NCBI RefSeq assembly: GCF_040954645.1
Contig: NC_092805.1
Location: 18,006,741 to 18,070,740 of the forward strand
From: Diabrotica undecimpunctata
Lineage: Eukaryota; Arthropoda; Insecta; Coleoptera; Chrysomelidae
DNA length: 64,000 nt
Direction of reading: 5' to 3'
Shown in pieces: positions 52,621 through 64,000 of this stretch. Under the pieces are notes generated by a model. It did not search any database, was not told where the DNA came from, and worked only from the letters and a program-made list of their open reading frames with translations. Position 1 is the stretch's first letter. Every line of letters starts with the position of its first letter. Both the position numbers and the translations under genes were made by a program.

Positions 52621-53813
52621 TTACTCAACTTTTCTATGACCAACTTTGGTCTTGGCATTCTCTACCAGGTCAGTAAATATTTTTGATGAAACAGCTGATA
52701 CTTTGGTCAGGAAACCATTGTTTGCCATTCCGGGAAGTAATAACAAGCATAAGGCGAAAATATATGCCAAGAATAGGTTGCTAATGGTTCCTCCAATCCA
52801 AATGAGGATCGACAGTCCGATAATTGTGAGACTGAAATACTAAAAATTTCAATCAATTAGCATATTATTTAAAATAAATATTATATGGGATTAACCACAC
52901 TTGATTCACTCTTTTATTGTTGTAAACTGTAACAAACTTACCATCTTTGGATTCGTTACCCTCATTCTATAGTAAGAACTAACCAGCAATTCAAATTTCG
53001 TTTTATATAGAATGATATTTGTGCAAATCTCCTCGTACTCTTTCTGCTTATAAGTATTCCAAGTTTCTTGCTTATACATTGTAGATACTACTGATGGTAA
53101 AACATAATCCCCAACAGTAATCATCAACCCAATTACTGAGATAATGGTCAATAAGTTTGGTTCACATAACCAAAGCAACATAAAAATCGTGGTACAGCCT
53201 AAAAATATACATGTATCATCCAAAATTGCATAAAACAATATGAGAATTCATCAGTATCATCAAACACCATTCAATATGTCGGCACACTGATTAGTTATAC
53301 ATATTAAACACTGAGATAAATAAATTTCACAATAAAACTTCACATGAAATATTTATAACTATTTTTCTACTTCAGTGCACAAAAATGACCAGAGGAAATA
53401 CAAATAATTAATGTAAGTACCTGCTGTTAGAGCTGTTGGATGCCACTGTTTTTCCCATAGTAAAATACTATTTAAGTTAAGAATCAGCTCCCTATATGTC
53501 TCGATATTTAATTTGAGCCTTCTGATTTGTGATTCCTAAAAAGAAACATCCAGTAAATTTCGCATATTTATTAAAACAGTTGTATACCATTGTAGGGGCA
53601 TAGGGAATCTTTATTTGTATAGGATCAGGTAGGGTGTTGGACTCTTCATAAGTTTTGATAAAATTTGTATGAGGAGTTTCCCCCATAATACTACTACCTC
53701 TATAATCAAAGTGTCTAGGGGGCGAATGGTGTATTTCTATATCCTACAAATTTTAATAGGGACAATCATAAAAAAATAAGTACAAATTACTACCTACTTA
53801 CCGTTTCAGACAT
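52621..53813 (-). CDS. ARL6IP1: ADP-ribosylation factor-like protein 6-interacting protein 1
   Basis: Small ER membrane protein of the reticulon-like group that shapes tubules and interacts with ARL6 (known for the family). Exons on the minus strand: 53813-53802 (only MSET), 53743-53588, 53535-53421, 53198-52942 and 52839-52621. They total 759 nt, in phase, giving 252 residues and TAA. The family signature is clear: LLWEKQWHPTALTAG, then GCTTIFMLLWLCEP, VGDYVLPSVV, W-x-x-x-x-x-x-EYEEICTNII, and YFSLTIIGLSILIWI followed by LLLLPGMANNG. Two hydrophobic hairpins (about residues 95-135 and 185-220) are the membrane segments. The N-terminus (~60 residues, Pro/His-rich) is longer than in vertebrates. 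The 12-nt first exon is inferred from a good donor and acceptor; a start at the later ATG at 53686 is the alternative. All donors are GT and acceptors AG. Confidence 0.88.
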
Positions 53814-54522
53814 GTTGTTCGCAACGCAACTCTTGAAATTTCAATTTTTTACTTTTTGGACGTTAAAAATAAAAATTCCAGCCTTTGTTTTGGTTACCCT
53901 CACAGCAGTGCCACTTTGGCGGGAATTTCCGTTCCAATGCAGAAAGTCTACCTGATAAAAAATATTTTACTCCAATTTATCGACGCCTAGAGAAATTTTA
54001 GCACATACTACTTTAAAAAAAAGCAAACGCCTTACAATAGTAATACGTGTTATCAAATGATTAAAAATACATGTAATTATTCAAAAAACGCAAAATAAAT
54101 AATTAAAAATGTTGTGTTATTTGGCAACGTAGCAATAGTTTATTACCATCTAATTTAGGCAATTTCTCGAAATTACATCACGTGCATATAAATTATTCAA
54201 CTATATTTTACCGATATCTGTGTTTACTAAATATTATATTCAATTAAGACATTGAATACAAGTTGATTTACTTTTGCCCTGTATTAAATAGTGATTTATC
54301 CCTTTTTAGTTATTTGTATTAACTCAAATACCAGCTGTAGTTACTAACTTCATATTAGTTTTGAAGTTGAGATAGAAGTACGCGCTGTCATTGGTCCACA
54401 AAATTTCAAAATGTTTCTGACTGCTCCATAACGCCAAGTTAAAGTTGTTATGGCGTTATTTTAATGTGTTCGTGCTTTTAGTTGTTAGGATTTTTTGTTA
54501 AAGAATTGTGATATTTTATACA
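53814..54522. promoter_or_regulatory. Shared 5' region of ARL6IP1 and UBE2S
   Basis: The two start codons point away from each other across 709 bp, so both promoters must lie here. Short GC-richer patches near 53900-53950 and 54360-54450 stand out. No TATA box or clear factor site can be assigned. Confidence 0.5.
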
Positions 54523-57500
54523 ATGGCTTCTGCTGGAACAGTGGGTATCAAAATATTAATGTTAAATGATATATTTATTAGAAATTTCATTTCAGATGTC
54601 AAATAATGTTGAGAACCTCTCCCCACAAATAATAAGAGGGGTTGTAAGAGAAATGCAAGATCTAGTCAATAACCCTCCAGAGGGAATTAAAGTTCAAATT
54701 AACGAGGAAGATGTAACAGATATACAAGCTTTTATTGATGGCCCAGCAGGTAATTCACTAGGTTGCAGACACTTTGGTTTTTTATAAACACAAACATGGC
54801 TTATCAAAATATGTAGATTAAAATGGATTTTTGGTTTTGATTATTTCTTGATAATTCTAAGATTCCATTTAGTTTAAGCAGCGGATTTTCTAGATCAGGT
54901 ATTTTTACCATTTATGGACTTTTTATGTTGGAACACAAAAAAATCTTGCTATAAAACCACTACTTTTTGCTATCTATTTATAACAAGGGTGTTTTTTTGG
55001 GAAACATGTAGCATTGTTATTCTAAATCTTAATATATAAACATCTTAATATTTTAAAAAAATTATAAATAACAATTTTGACACACCAAATAACAGATTAT
55101 TTTAATTTTAGAGTGTAATTTAATTAGTGATATAGTTTCATAGTTATCCGACTTTTAGAGTCACTTGCTTAGAAAAGATGGATGGTTGAAAAAAAAAATG
55201 CTTGTGTAAAATTTAAAATTATTTGAGCACATCTAATAGCTTTACAAAGCTCACTAACCTGGTTCTTTCCCATTTATAATCTTACAAAATCACAAAGCCT
55301 TAAAGCCAAGGTATCAATAACTTATTAATTCTTTACAATTAGTTTAATTTGGAAAACTTTGAAATCCAGGCAGTTTTCATTAGAGTTTTTAGTGAGGGGA
55401 ATTAACTCTTATAATAATATACTTTCATAATAACAACTTGCTGAGTTTTCTTATATTTGGAAAATCTTGCATTAAATTCAAAGACTGATCACAAAAAATT
55501 CAACCAAACTCAGTCTCCTACAGATTAGGTCTCAGTGTAAAGAAATTTCTAAATTTAATTAACTGTCATTACAAACTGATATGAAAACCTTTTTTGGAAT
55601 TTTGTCAATAGCAAGAGAATGGAGAATTTTATTCCACAGGTAATAGCATTGAATGGTATTTCATCTGAAAGTGTGAAATTGTTTTCTTTCATTTATTTTC
55701 CTAGTCATTGTGATGCATCTAAGATTACTTACATAAAAGATTTCTTACACAAGTTTTTGAAGATTCTAAAATGTATATGAGGGATAGCTGATAACAAATC
55801 CTTGAAGACATACTGCTAATTTTCCTTGTAGTATTTTTAACAATCAATAAAAGCAAAAAAACAAGTTTTTACCTAAAAAACATTTCTTATACATTTTAGA
55901 GAGCCATGGTATTATAAAAGTTGTAGATCTTGTGGTAATCAATGACGCTGGTGAGATATTGCAAAATATTCCAGATAACTTTTTACATCTTCTGTGTATA
56001 TGTCGTCTATAAATTGGATCATAAAATCTAGATTTCATTTATAATCCCTTCAATTTTCAGCTCTTAATGTTAATGAACAATGGGAATATGATTGTAACAA
56101 AAAAAATGTTATCTTGGTTACTATTTTTCATAGATCTTTTAAAACACAAATTGTGCTTTTTTACTACATTTTTCAGTGAGCCTGCTTACAAGCGCGAGAC
56201 AACAAATATTAAAGTTATTATAAATGTTTCATCATCATCAGCAGTGGCATCACAGCTCGTTATGAGCCAAAGCCTTCTTCAGAACAATTTTCCATTCGCC
56301 CCTGTCTCTGGCAACTCTTCTACAAGCTTTAACTTCCATGGATTTTAAATAAATATATGGATAAATGTTTATAAGCTTAAAAGTCAGCCCCTTTTCAAAC
56401 TTTCCTTTTTAATAAAAATTTTAATAAAATCTTAAAAAGTTTTTTTTTATATACCTTAAAATTGAAGCTTTGAAGAATCGATTGCAATGTATAAAATACC
56501 TCTAATAGTCATTGTTTGGGCAAATACAATTGTTTAAATGATCGCTCTCCAGGATAAACAAATTAAATAACTTATAAACTATTTGGTTGATCTGGCTGTA
56601 ATCTAGCACACTTCAATAACTCATTAATTGTCAGATGTATACATGTCATTTCACAAATAACAGTGCTATTAACATTTTTTGCAATTATCTCGGTCAGTTT
56701 ATCTATTTTAATTTATAAACTTGCTAAGTAAAGTAACTTATAAGAAACGTTTTATAAGCAAACAATAATTTTTTTACTCAAAAAAAAGCAAAATCAGCTG
56801 TACATCTTCACGGATTTGTCATAAGCTACCCCCCATATTATACCTTTTAGAACTTTAAAAAACCTGTATGACTTTTAGGTGAAATTGTTGATTTTTTCAC
56901 AAATAGACTGAATTATGTGGCATTGAATGCTAATATGGGTCCTGATCCTGTCACAATTTCTGCCATCATGCTTAAAAATTACAGCTTTATTCTGGTACAC
57001 CCACTCTATTTTATTTTCAACACATCACTTGAACCTGGCTGGTCAGACTGTTGGAACTTAAGTTTTATTACCCTTTTTCAACCCCTTTTATTACTCTTTT
57101 TGCTGTTTAAAACAATTTTCTGAATTAAACGCCTATTTCTTATATGGATATCATTCTGAAACTGTTTGATCATTTTTGTGATCTTACTACTGATCGTTTT
57201 CCTATTGGGGAACCGTCTCTTGCCGTCTTTACTACTCTTTTTGTTGTCATTCGGCTTATATGATCATTCTATTCTTTTATTTCTTACCCAGTTCTTGATG
57301 TTCTCCATCTTGCATCTACGTCGTATATCTACAGGTATGGAAATAATTTTTCGGAACATAGGAATACCAATGCAATAAGTAGATTTCTTGATTTGCAATT
57401 AACCAGTGTAAATTTCAAGATAACGTCGCGATGTGCCGTGTCTAATTCAATTGTTCGACTGGATATGCTGTACCCACTGAGTTCTCTGATTTGCAATTAA

Positions 57501-60500
57501 CCAGTGTAAATTTCAAATATCAAGTCGGGATGTTTTAAAATGAATTTATTTGTTCGACTATAATCGACTTGTAATAAGGATTACAATGGAACAAATGAAT
57601 TAATTTTAAAACATCGCGACGTTATATTTTAATTTACACTGGTTAATTACAAATCAGAGAACTCAGTGGGTACAGCATATCCAGTCGAACAATTGAATTA
57701 GACACGGCACATCGCGACGTTATCTTGAAATTTACACTGGTTAATTGCAAATCAAGAAATCTACTTATTGTATTGATATTCGTATGTTCCGAAAAATTAT
57801 TTCCATACCTGTATACTTCTAGCTCTGTCCCATAGTGTACCTATTACTATCAGGTTTTCAATCAAGTGTTTTCATCTCTGCTGTTTCTAACATCCTTTTT
57901 GTCCTCTATGTGTCAGGTCGTATTTCTACCGCTTATGTCATTATTGGTCATTATTCAGGCAACCTGCACCTCTATTTGCTGTATTCAGTTTATCTTCCAC
58001 TTCTAGATAATAATATTCTCTGCTAGGTAATGTGATGCCTAGATATTTAAACTCTATTACTTGTTTTATTATATGACCTCCAATTTACATCTTAGTAAAT
58101 TTGCTGTTATAACCATGCATTTTGTCTTTTATGGGGAAATTAACATGTTAAATTTTCTAGCGGTTAGGTATATTAAATTGGTGCAGCATACATTGTAAAT
58201 CATCTTCACTTTAAGAGAGTAGTATTGCATCATCTACATAGCAGATTATTTTAAGTTGCTTTTCTCCCATTTGGTATCCTTTTTTAGTTCTTATTTTTTT
58301 ATTATTTCATCCATAATCATACAATTTTATTGTATTTGAAAAATCCCCCATATAAAGGTGAAACGTATTGGCCCACTACAATATTATATTTAATTTAAAG
58401 GCTATAGCGGGATAAGGTGGTCAAAATTGCACCATGCTCGATTCAGTTTTGGGTCTGGCCATTCGAAAGGACATAATTAAAAACTGACTCAGTTAAATTT
58501 TCAAGTTCCTAAGTGCCTCTGGGGGTTCACTATGGGAAAAAACGTATTTAAAAAAAATAATTTTTTTTTAGACGCTGTATTGCTGCAAAAAATCTGAAAA
58601 AATTCATGAAAGCGTAGTTTAATAATACAAAACTGCCTGATTTTTTTCAGATTTTTAGCTTGAAAATTGAGCCCAGGAAAAATATTTGAAATTTTCAGTA
58701 ATATTTTAGGTTATGTCGGAAATTTTTGGCCAACTTTAAAACAATGTTTTTTTATGGGATTTTTTCTGTTCTTTCGAATGGCATAGGTATTATTATCATT
58801 TTCAACGTGGAAAATGCCTAAAAATCGAAAAAACTGCCTTTTTTGGCATTTTTCTGAAGTTCTTGACTCATAACCTCAAAAACATACACATAAATTAATG
58901 ATAATTCATATTTTTATATGTATTCTTATCTTTATAATCGAAATAAGCTATTAAAACTATTATTTTTTTTCTACAGCATGCTCTAAAAACCGAAAAACTT
59001 CGTTTTTTCGGCGTTGTTTTTAAGCTTTCGCTATATAACCTCTAAATTCATTATCTAAATGAATGATAATTTACATTTTCACATGCATCTTTCCCTATAC
59101 AATCATAATCAGCTATTCAAAGCATTAGTTTTATCTCACAACATTCTCAAAAACCGAAAAACCCCATTTTCTCCATATTTTTACTACATAACCTCAAAAG
59201 ACTCTGAAAAATGAACCATATTTTTGATATCTTTTAAATAATTATTACAGCTGATCGTACGCAGGAAAACAAAATATTTTTTTAGAGGTAAATAAAATTC
59301 ATATATTTACTAATTAACAATCTATATTTACAATATTCTATTTAATCTAGATACATTGAATGACAGAATAATTACATTTTATTAATCTTCCTCACTATCC
59401 TCGTCGATTACCGGATCAATCTCCGTTTCACCAAATATTTCTGAAAGAAATTTAACTGGTCTAATAATGTCCGATTTGTACCTAGCATTGCTTAAATAAT
59501 ATATAATAGCAGCAACATGTGAGCAGGATCCAACAGTTCTCAATCCATTAGCACAATCGCACGAGTAAAATTGCATTGTAGCCAATAGATTCTGGCTTAT
59601 ACTCAATGTAACATTTATAAATTTTTTTTTGATATGTCTGGATTGTATCAAAACCTTGATAATATTCGGTTTCATTCGGATGTATTCTTAATTAATTTCG
59701 TTTCTATCGTTCAATAACTCAACAATAACAATAACGTAGCTAGGTAACATACAGCTTGACCTAACTGGTACGTACCCGAAAAGAATATTTTGAGATCTTT
59801 CTCGGTCATCTCTGGAAAATCAAGAATTTCTCGCGATGTTATCTTGGTTGTCGTCGTACTTCGTCTAGACCACCTTGCTGTTTCAGCTTCTTTAGCCAAT
59901 GTGTTATCCACTTTACTCTAATTCAACATTCTCTGTATTATTAATTTTTTAAATTCTTCATCTTCTTCTTCATCGCTCTTCTTCTTCTTCTTAGCCTTCT
60001 TCGTCCATGTTTGGATATATGCCTCTTCCAACTGCTTCCATCGGTCTCTATCCTGAGCAACATATTTCCAATTTGTTCCGGCTATTCTTTTAATGTCATC
60101 AACCCATTTCATCTGTGGTCTTCCTCTTGGTCGTTTACTTTCGTAAGGTCTCCTTCTTCATCGCTATATAATCTTTTTCCATAACGGTTATTAAGAAAAC
60201 ATGCAATTCTGCAATATGCTCCAGCTTCTGGTAACAATTTATTATCCAATTTTTGATGGAGCAGCTTATATTTTTTTCCAAGAATGCCGTGGACAGCTTC
60301 TACTACCCATCTTAGTTTCGTAACATAACGAGATTCATTAGCTTCAGCTGTGGATAAACTTGGTCTTTTTCCTTTTAATGCAGGCATCAGAACCTTGAAG
60401 CCAAGATCTTCTAAATAGGATACGACGTCTCTAAAGCACCTATATACAATACAAACATCACTTTTTTTCATAAGTGACCTTATTCCATTTGGATCTTCCA

Positions 60501-63500
60501 GAACCTTCTTCATGATGCTTGCATCATTTTCTGTAGCTAAGAATGGACCGGGTGGAAATACAACAAACCAGTCTGTTGTGCAGATGGTAAACGGTTTTAT
60601 CTTCTGTCCCGAATATGATTTTCTTTGATACCAATTATTTCTGCTTTTTTGGTGAGCTAAATAAGCTCCATCGAAAATTAATGTGAGCTGATCATCCGTC
60701 AAATTAAATAACGTTATGGCATAAACAGAAGTATGGTTACGGATTAAGTCGTCTCTCACGAGACTTTTTACTCCAACATATTGTGGCAATACATCTCTCT
60801 CGAATGAATTGATTACAGACTCGCAAAAATCAGATACTTTGATCTCATTATCTATCCCGAAAACTGATGAAATAAAATTATTTGTTGATCGAGTTCTTAA
60901 TTTAACAATAATACTGGTTATTGTTGCCTGTTATTTTAGACACGACACAATTCTGCTGTCAAATTCAAAATCAATTCAAAATAAACACAAAAACAGAGAG
61001 CCATTGAACATTTGAGGAAAAGTCCCGCCGAAAAGATAAAGGCCCTAACACGCAAACTGACTAAGAGCGATAAAGAAGACATGGCCCTACACACGCAAAC
61101 GCACTAAGAGCGATATAGAATGAGAGCCCGATTATAACAGATATACATGGCGTTGGTAGTTGTGCCGCGTAATGTCAACTACCGTGCGGCGCAACTATCA
61201 ACGCCATGTTTTCTGTTACAATCAGGCTCCCTGGATATACGGGATGTAGGACTAAGACATGAAGGCTAAAACAGTTAAGTAAATATAAAATAAAAGAATA
61301 ATGTTATAAGCATGGGTATAACGCTCTTGTATCTAAGCGGAAGAGTAAGGCATGGACGAGCGTGGTACGAGCTTATGAATGTATATAACAAGGATCTCAA
61401 AAGTCATGGAAATATATAGATATGCGTCTGTGTATAAATGTATGTACATTGTGATATAATATCACGTATATAGATATATTGGCTAGCTTAAAATTCCACA
61501 ACTTTTGAGTGTACAAGTGCGTTCTAATTCACGATTCATTTTTCGGAATCTTTTGAGGTTATGTAGTAAAAACATGGAGAAAACGGGGTTTTTCGGTTTT
61601 TGGAGCATGCTGTAGGAAAAAATAATAGTTTTAATAGCTTATTTCGATTGTAAAGATATATAAGAATACATATAAAAATATGAATTATCATTAATTTATG
61701 TGTATGTTGTTGAGGTTATGAGTCAAAAACTTCAGAAAAATGCCAAAAAAGCAGTTTTTTCGATTTTTAGGCATTTTCCACGTTGAAAATGATAAAAATA
61801 CCTATGCCATTCGAAAGAACGGGAAAAAACCCATAAAAAAACATTGTTTTAAAGTTGGCCAAAAGTTTCCGACATAACCTAAAATATTACTGAAAATTTC
61901 AAATATTTTTCCTGGGCTCAATTTTTAAGCTAAAAATCTGAAAAAAATCAGGCAGTTTTGTATTATTAAAATACGCTTTCATAAATTTTTTCAGATTTTT
62001 TGCAGCAATACAGCGTCTAAAAAAAAATTATTTTTTTTTAAATGCGTTTTTCCCATAGCGAACCCCCAGAGGCACTTAGGAACTTGAAAATTTAACTAAG
62101 TGAGTTTTTAATTATGTCCTTTCGAATGGCCAGACCCAAAACTAAATCGAGCATGGTGCAATTTTGACTATCTTATCCCGCTATAGCCTTTGTATACATT
62201 ATATATTTGTCATTGTTTTTACTTTTGTACTTTTTAATCTTCCTGTATTTGCAAAACATGGGGGTAACACTGAAAACAAATAAATTAATTATTGCACTGA
62301 TTTAATTACATTTGGTTTCATTATTACTAGTGACAGGTGTAATATGCAAAATTATCTTCATATTTGTATCTCTAAAAACAATTTTTATTGTTAGATTTGG
62401 AAATATGTTATAATAATTGACGTGAATAACAGTTGCATTGATATTGACTTACAAATTTTAGTGTAATCTCCTTTTATAATGACGCACTATTTTTATCGTG
62501 GCAATGGTAAAAGTTTAACATATCTGTTTCATTAAATTCATTTTTTATGTATCTAAATCTAATTTTGGATATCAGTTGGTTTATTTCAGGTACTTTTTAA
62601 GTAGCATATCAAAACGAAATCAAGTACAGATTTCACATCTGTTTAGTATGTAAAATTATTATTGAATGACAATTTTAAATCACCAGTTTGCTGAATATAC
62701 TGTGCCTCTTATGTTGTACATTGATATTTCAGCTGTATCAATGTAAATTCATTGACATATGTAGCTAACAGACTAGATCTATATGTGTGATATCCTCAGT
62801 TACATGTACTTAGCCTGTAAGAAACTCCAGTTATTGTTTGTCACAAAACTATCTGACCTTCGTCTGTAAATTTGCACTAATATGTTCCACCACCCTCTGT
62901 GAGTATGAGCGTAATCAGAAATTCTTGTCTTAAACGAAACATGAGCAAAATATATGTAAAAGAACTATTCACAAGGATTAAAAACAACCACACATTTGTC
63001 ACAAGTGAGCTGCCTTCCAGCACAATACAGGAAAATAAAAAGATCATTCATTGATAGTGTGCAAACTTCATAGCAGTCTTGAAATTTCGAAAATTTGCCA
63101 TTCGAGAATTTGGGAATGACTCGTGTGTGTGCCAAGTTCCTTCCAAAATTGTTTACAGCAAAACAGAAAGATTCACTTAAAAGTGGCCCTGGACAAATTG
63201 GAAATGGTCGCTAATTTACAGTTACGATCTCGACACAAAGTAATAACAGTTGTCACAACCGAAGCTTCTTTGGAGTGAGCAACGATGTTATTTTTTTTTT
63301 TATTATAAATGAGTTGTGCTTCCTAAATATCCACCAAGAGACCAGACAAACAACAAATAATTTTATTTTTAAGTTCTGAAAAGATGACATCAAACAGTGA
63401 GTCACATTTTTGAGCGAGTGGTGAGATTCTTGATCTCGATAGTAGTCCAGTACATTGGTCGTACCTTATGCAACAGTTTTTGGCAAAACACAATGTTAGG

Positions 63501-64000
63501 CAACTTCGCTGGTTTCATTACAGACCCGATACAACACCGTGAGACTCTTATGTGTTTCCAAAACTGAAAGTTCCCCTTAAATGGCAATGACCACACAGAG
63601 ATGATTCAAACGAATTCCACGATGCTACTGAATGTTATTTTTTGTGCTTAGCCCACCCTTCTGAGATTATCATCTTAGCTATTCGTATCTTATTGGTCCT
63701 CGCTCTAAAAAACTCTATGCCACTCTCGAATATTTCTCATCCAGTAAATCCTGCGCTAGCTATACTTTTTTACCCTTGATCTTCCCTTGCATGATAAAGC
63801 TTAGTACTTTAGAAGCCATTACAAAAAATGAATTCCAGAACTGCTTCAATGATTTTAAGCACCACTAGTTGGATATCGAAGAACAATGCAATGCTAAGTT
63901 ACGAACTAAGGCCAGATACTTTTGAGGCAGATCTCGTATTACCAAATTTTATTTATTTGTACGTTTGCTTTAGGTACCCCATATTGTGGAGGTGTGTTCA
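54523..64000 (+). CDS. UBE2S: Ubiquitin-conjugating enzyme E2 S, 5' part
   Basis: E2 enzyme that extends K11-linked ubiquitin chains with the APC/C during mitotic exit (known for the family). Coding exons seen: 54523-54540 (MASAGT), 54596-54749 ([20 protein letters not shown], then [18 protein letters not shown] and FIDGPAG), and an exon starting at 63974 after a TTTAG acceptor that continues G-TPYCGGVF to the window edge. The joined sequence matches the start of the E2 core in family members (NVENLxPxxIRxVxxE...PPxGIKVxxNExDVTDxQxxIxGPxGTPYxGGxF). The catalytic Cys lies beyond the window. The 55-bp first intron with a GTGGGT donor is inferred; translation could instead start at the ATG at 54596. 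The 9.2-kb intron is filled with LINE and DNA-transposon sequence. Confidence 0.88.
54800..56210. other. UBE2S intron, no feature recognised
   Basis: AT-rich intron sequence without a readable element. The piece around 55870-56040 may be an old LINE fragment but is not diagnostic. Confidence 0.4.
56222..56350 (-). repeat. LINE 3'-end fragment (CATCATCATC type)
   Basis: Short block CATCATCATCAGCAGTGGCA, then GAGCCAAAGCCTTCTTCAG and CAACTCTTC, ending TTCCATGGAT. This wording is common at the 3' ends of insect RTE-like copies, in antisense here. Recognised by style; no protein is readable. Confidence 0.4.
56900..58320 (-). pseudogene. RTE-like LINE, palm to C-terminus, split by a foldback element
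   Basis: Right part (58320-57814) reads [20 protein letters not shown] (catalytic block as YVDDA), [15 protein letters not shown] and [17 protein letters not shown], with decay and a deletion before 57814. Left part (57329-57130) continues [42 protein letters not shown], the standard C-terminal tail. The foldback at 57330-57813 sits between them. The remaining ~230 bp to 56900 are probably 3' UTR. It lies in UBE2S intron 2. Confidence 0.7.
57330..57813. mobile_element. Foldback element (484 bp, ~230-bp arms)
   Basis: The ends TACAGGTATGGAAATAA and TTATTTCCATACCTGTA are exact inverses, and the arms stay near-identical to the centre (loop about 57558-57588). Each arm contains the word GATTTGCAATTAACCAGTG (or its inverse) twice, so the arms have an internal direct repeat. 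Removal brings the two halves of the RTE LINE back into line at a TA, suggesting a TA target. Confidence 0.8.
59382..61010 (-). pseudogene. DDE_4-like transposase with C-terminal SWIM zinc finger
   Basis: From right to left: [71 protein letters not shown] (first catalytic Asp), [40 protein letters not shown] (relatives read VDRGFRDVV, so the second Asp is lost), [35 protein letters not shown] (Glu), [20 protein letters not shown]. After the LINE insert: [11 protein letters not shown], a TAG stop, [33 protein letters not shown], a frameshift, and [10 protein letters not shown]. It ends with [19 protein letters not shown], a CxC...CxH SWIM finger. Known only as a family of insect transposon proteins; not active here. 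Confidence 0.8.
59978..60148 (-). mobile_element. Truncated RTE-like LINE tail inside the SWIM transposase
   Basis: The minus strand reads [51 protein letters not shown], the C-terminal end of RTE-like ORF2, ending in an (AAG)n tail. A 17-bp duplication with one mismatch flanks it: TCTTCTTCTTCATCGCT (59961-59977) and TCTCCTTCTTCATCGCT (60149-60165). Taking out the insert and one copy rejoins the transposase reading LYSDEE to EDEEFKK. Confidence 0.8.
62200..63075. other. UBE2S intron, no feature recognised
   Basis: AT-rich intron sequence between two transposons. No readable protein or RNA. Confidence 0.4.
63080..63650 (+). pseudogene. Mariner (Mos1/SETMAR-type) transposase relic
   Basis: Plus-strand pieces in changing frames: [20 protein letters not shown] (about 63110-63170), [15 protein letters not shown] (63312-63358), [19 protein letters not shown] (63465-63520), then [12 protein letters not shown]. 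These match the mariner order 'RVCAKFVPRLLT', 'EYVPQGQTVN', 'QFLAKxxxxxLPxPPYSPDLAPCDFFLFPKLK'. The first Asp block is missing and frames are broken. It ends about 320 bp before the UBE2S exon at 63974. Confidence 0.65.

Larger units (their letters stand above)
58397..62191. mobile_element. DNA transposon with very long inverted repeats and SWIM-finger transposase
   Basis: The ends read AAAGGCTATAGCGGGATAAG on the left and the same inverted on the right. The inverted repeats extend over 58397-59216 and 61533-62191. The left arm is ~160 bp longer because it carries an extra copy of an internal unit (58850-59000 versus 59000-59165). The interior carries one transposase gene on the minus strand, interrupted by a LINE tail. 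No target duplication is evident (left flank ..AATTT, right flank GTATAC..). It lies in UBE2S intron 2. Confidence 0.85.

Overview
The window is nuclear DNA of an insect, most likely a beetle. The evidence is spliced genes with GT-AG introns, low GC, an insect-style tRNA-derived SINE, and a dense load of RTE, Jockey, R1 and R2-like LINEs, Penelope-like elements, Tc1/mariner, piggyBac, hAT, pogo and Harbinger relics. A leaf beetle is possible from the style of the zinc-finger leader exon and the repeats, but that is inference. Nothing bacterial or plasmid-like is present.

Three host genes can be read. (1) CFAP251/WDR66, plus strand, 9628-48143: 20 exons join in frame to an intact 1,030-residue WD-repeat protein of the ciliary radial-spoke base. 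The 38.5-kb span is mostly introns full of transposon debris. (2) ARL6IP1, minus strand, 53813-52621: five exons, 252 residues, an ER-shaping membrane protein. (3) UBE2S, plus strand, from 54523 past the window edge: the first coding exons lie at 54523-54749 and the next begins at 63974, after a 9.2-kb intron. ARL6IP1 and UBE2S are head to head, about 0.7 kb apart. An isolated leader exon of a zinc-finger-type gene lies at 1044-1272 on the minus strand.

Layout. 1-9.6 kb: LINE RT relic, zinc-finger leader exon, MITE, BESS-motif pseudogene, IS630/Tc1-type transposase pseudogene, tandem repeats resembling hammerhead ribozymes, HARBI1 exon. 9.6-48.2 kb: CFAP251. Its introns hold an R1 tail, a MITE with a nested LINE tail, three mariner relics, a SINE, RTE and Jockey LINEs, a Penelope-like element beside a hammerhead-bearing inverted repeat, an R2-like LINE, a Tc1 element, and a piggyBac nested in another piggyBac. 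48.2-52.4 kb: a degenerate hAT-like transposase, then a pogo-like transposase split by a 502-bp MITE. 52.6-54.7 kb: ARL6IP1 and the start of UBE2S. 54.8-64 kb: the UBE2S intron, with an RTE LINE split by a foldback element, a 3.8-kb transposon with 0.65-0.8-kb inverted repeats and a SWIM-finger transposase, and a mariner relic.

I see no multi-gene accessory system. The most notable material is the set of hammerhead-ribozyme-like motifs (28.6, 29.6, 29.7 kb, with weaker relatives at 7.8-8.3 and 31.8 kb), the nested insertions whose removal restores reading frames, and the SWIM-type transposon.
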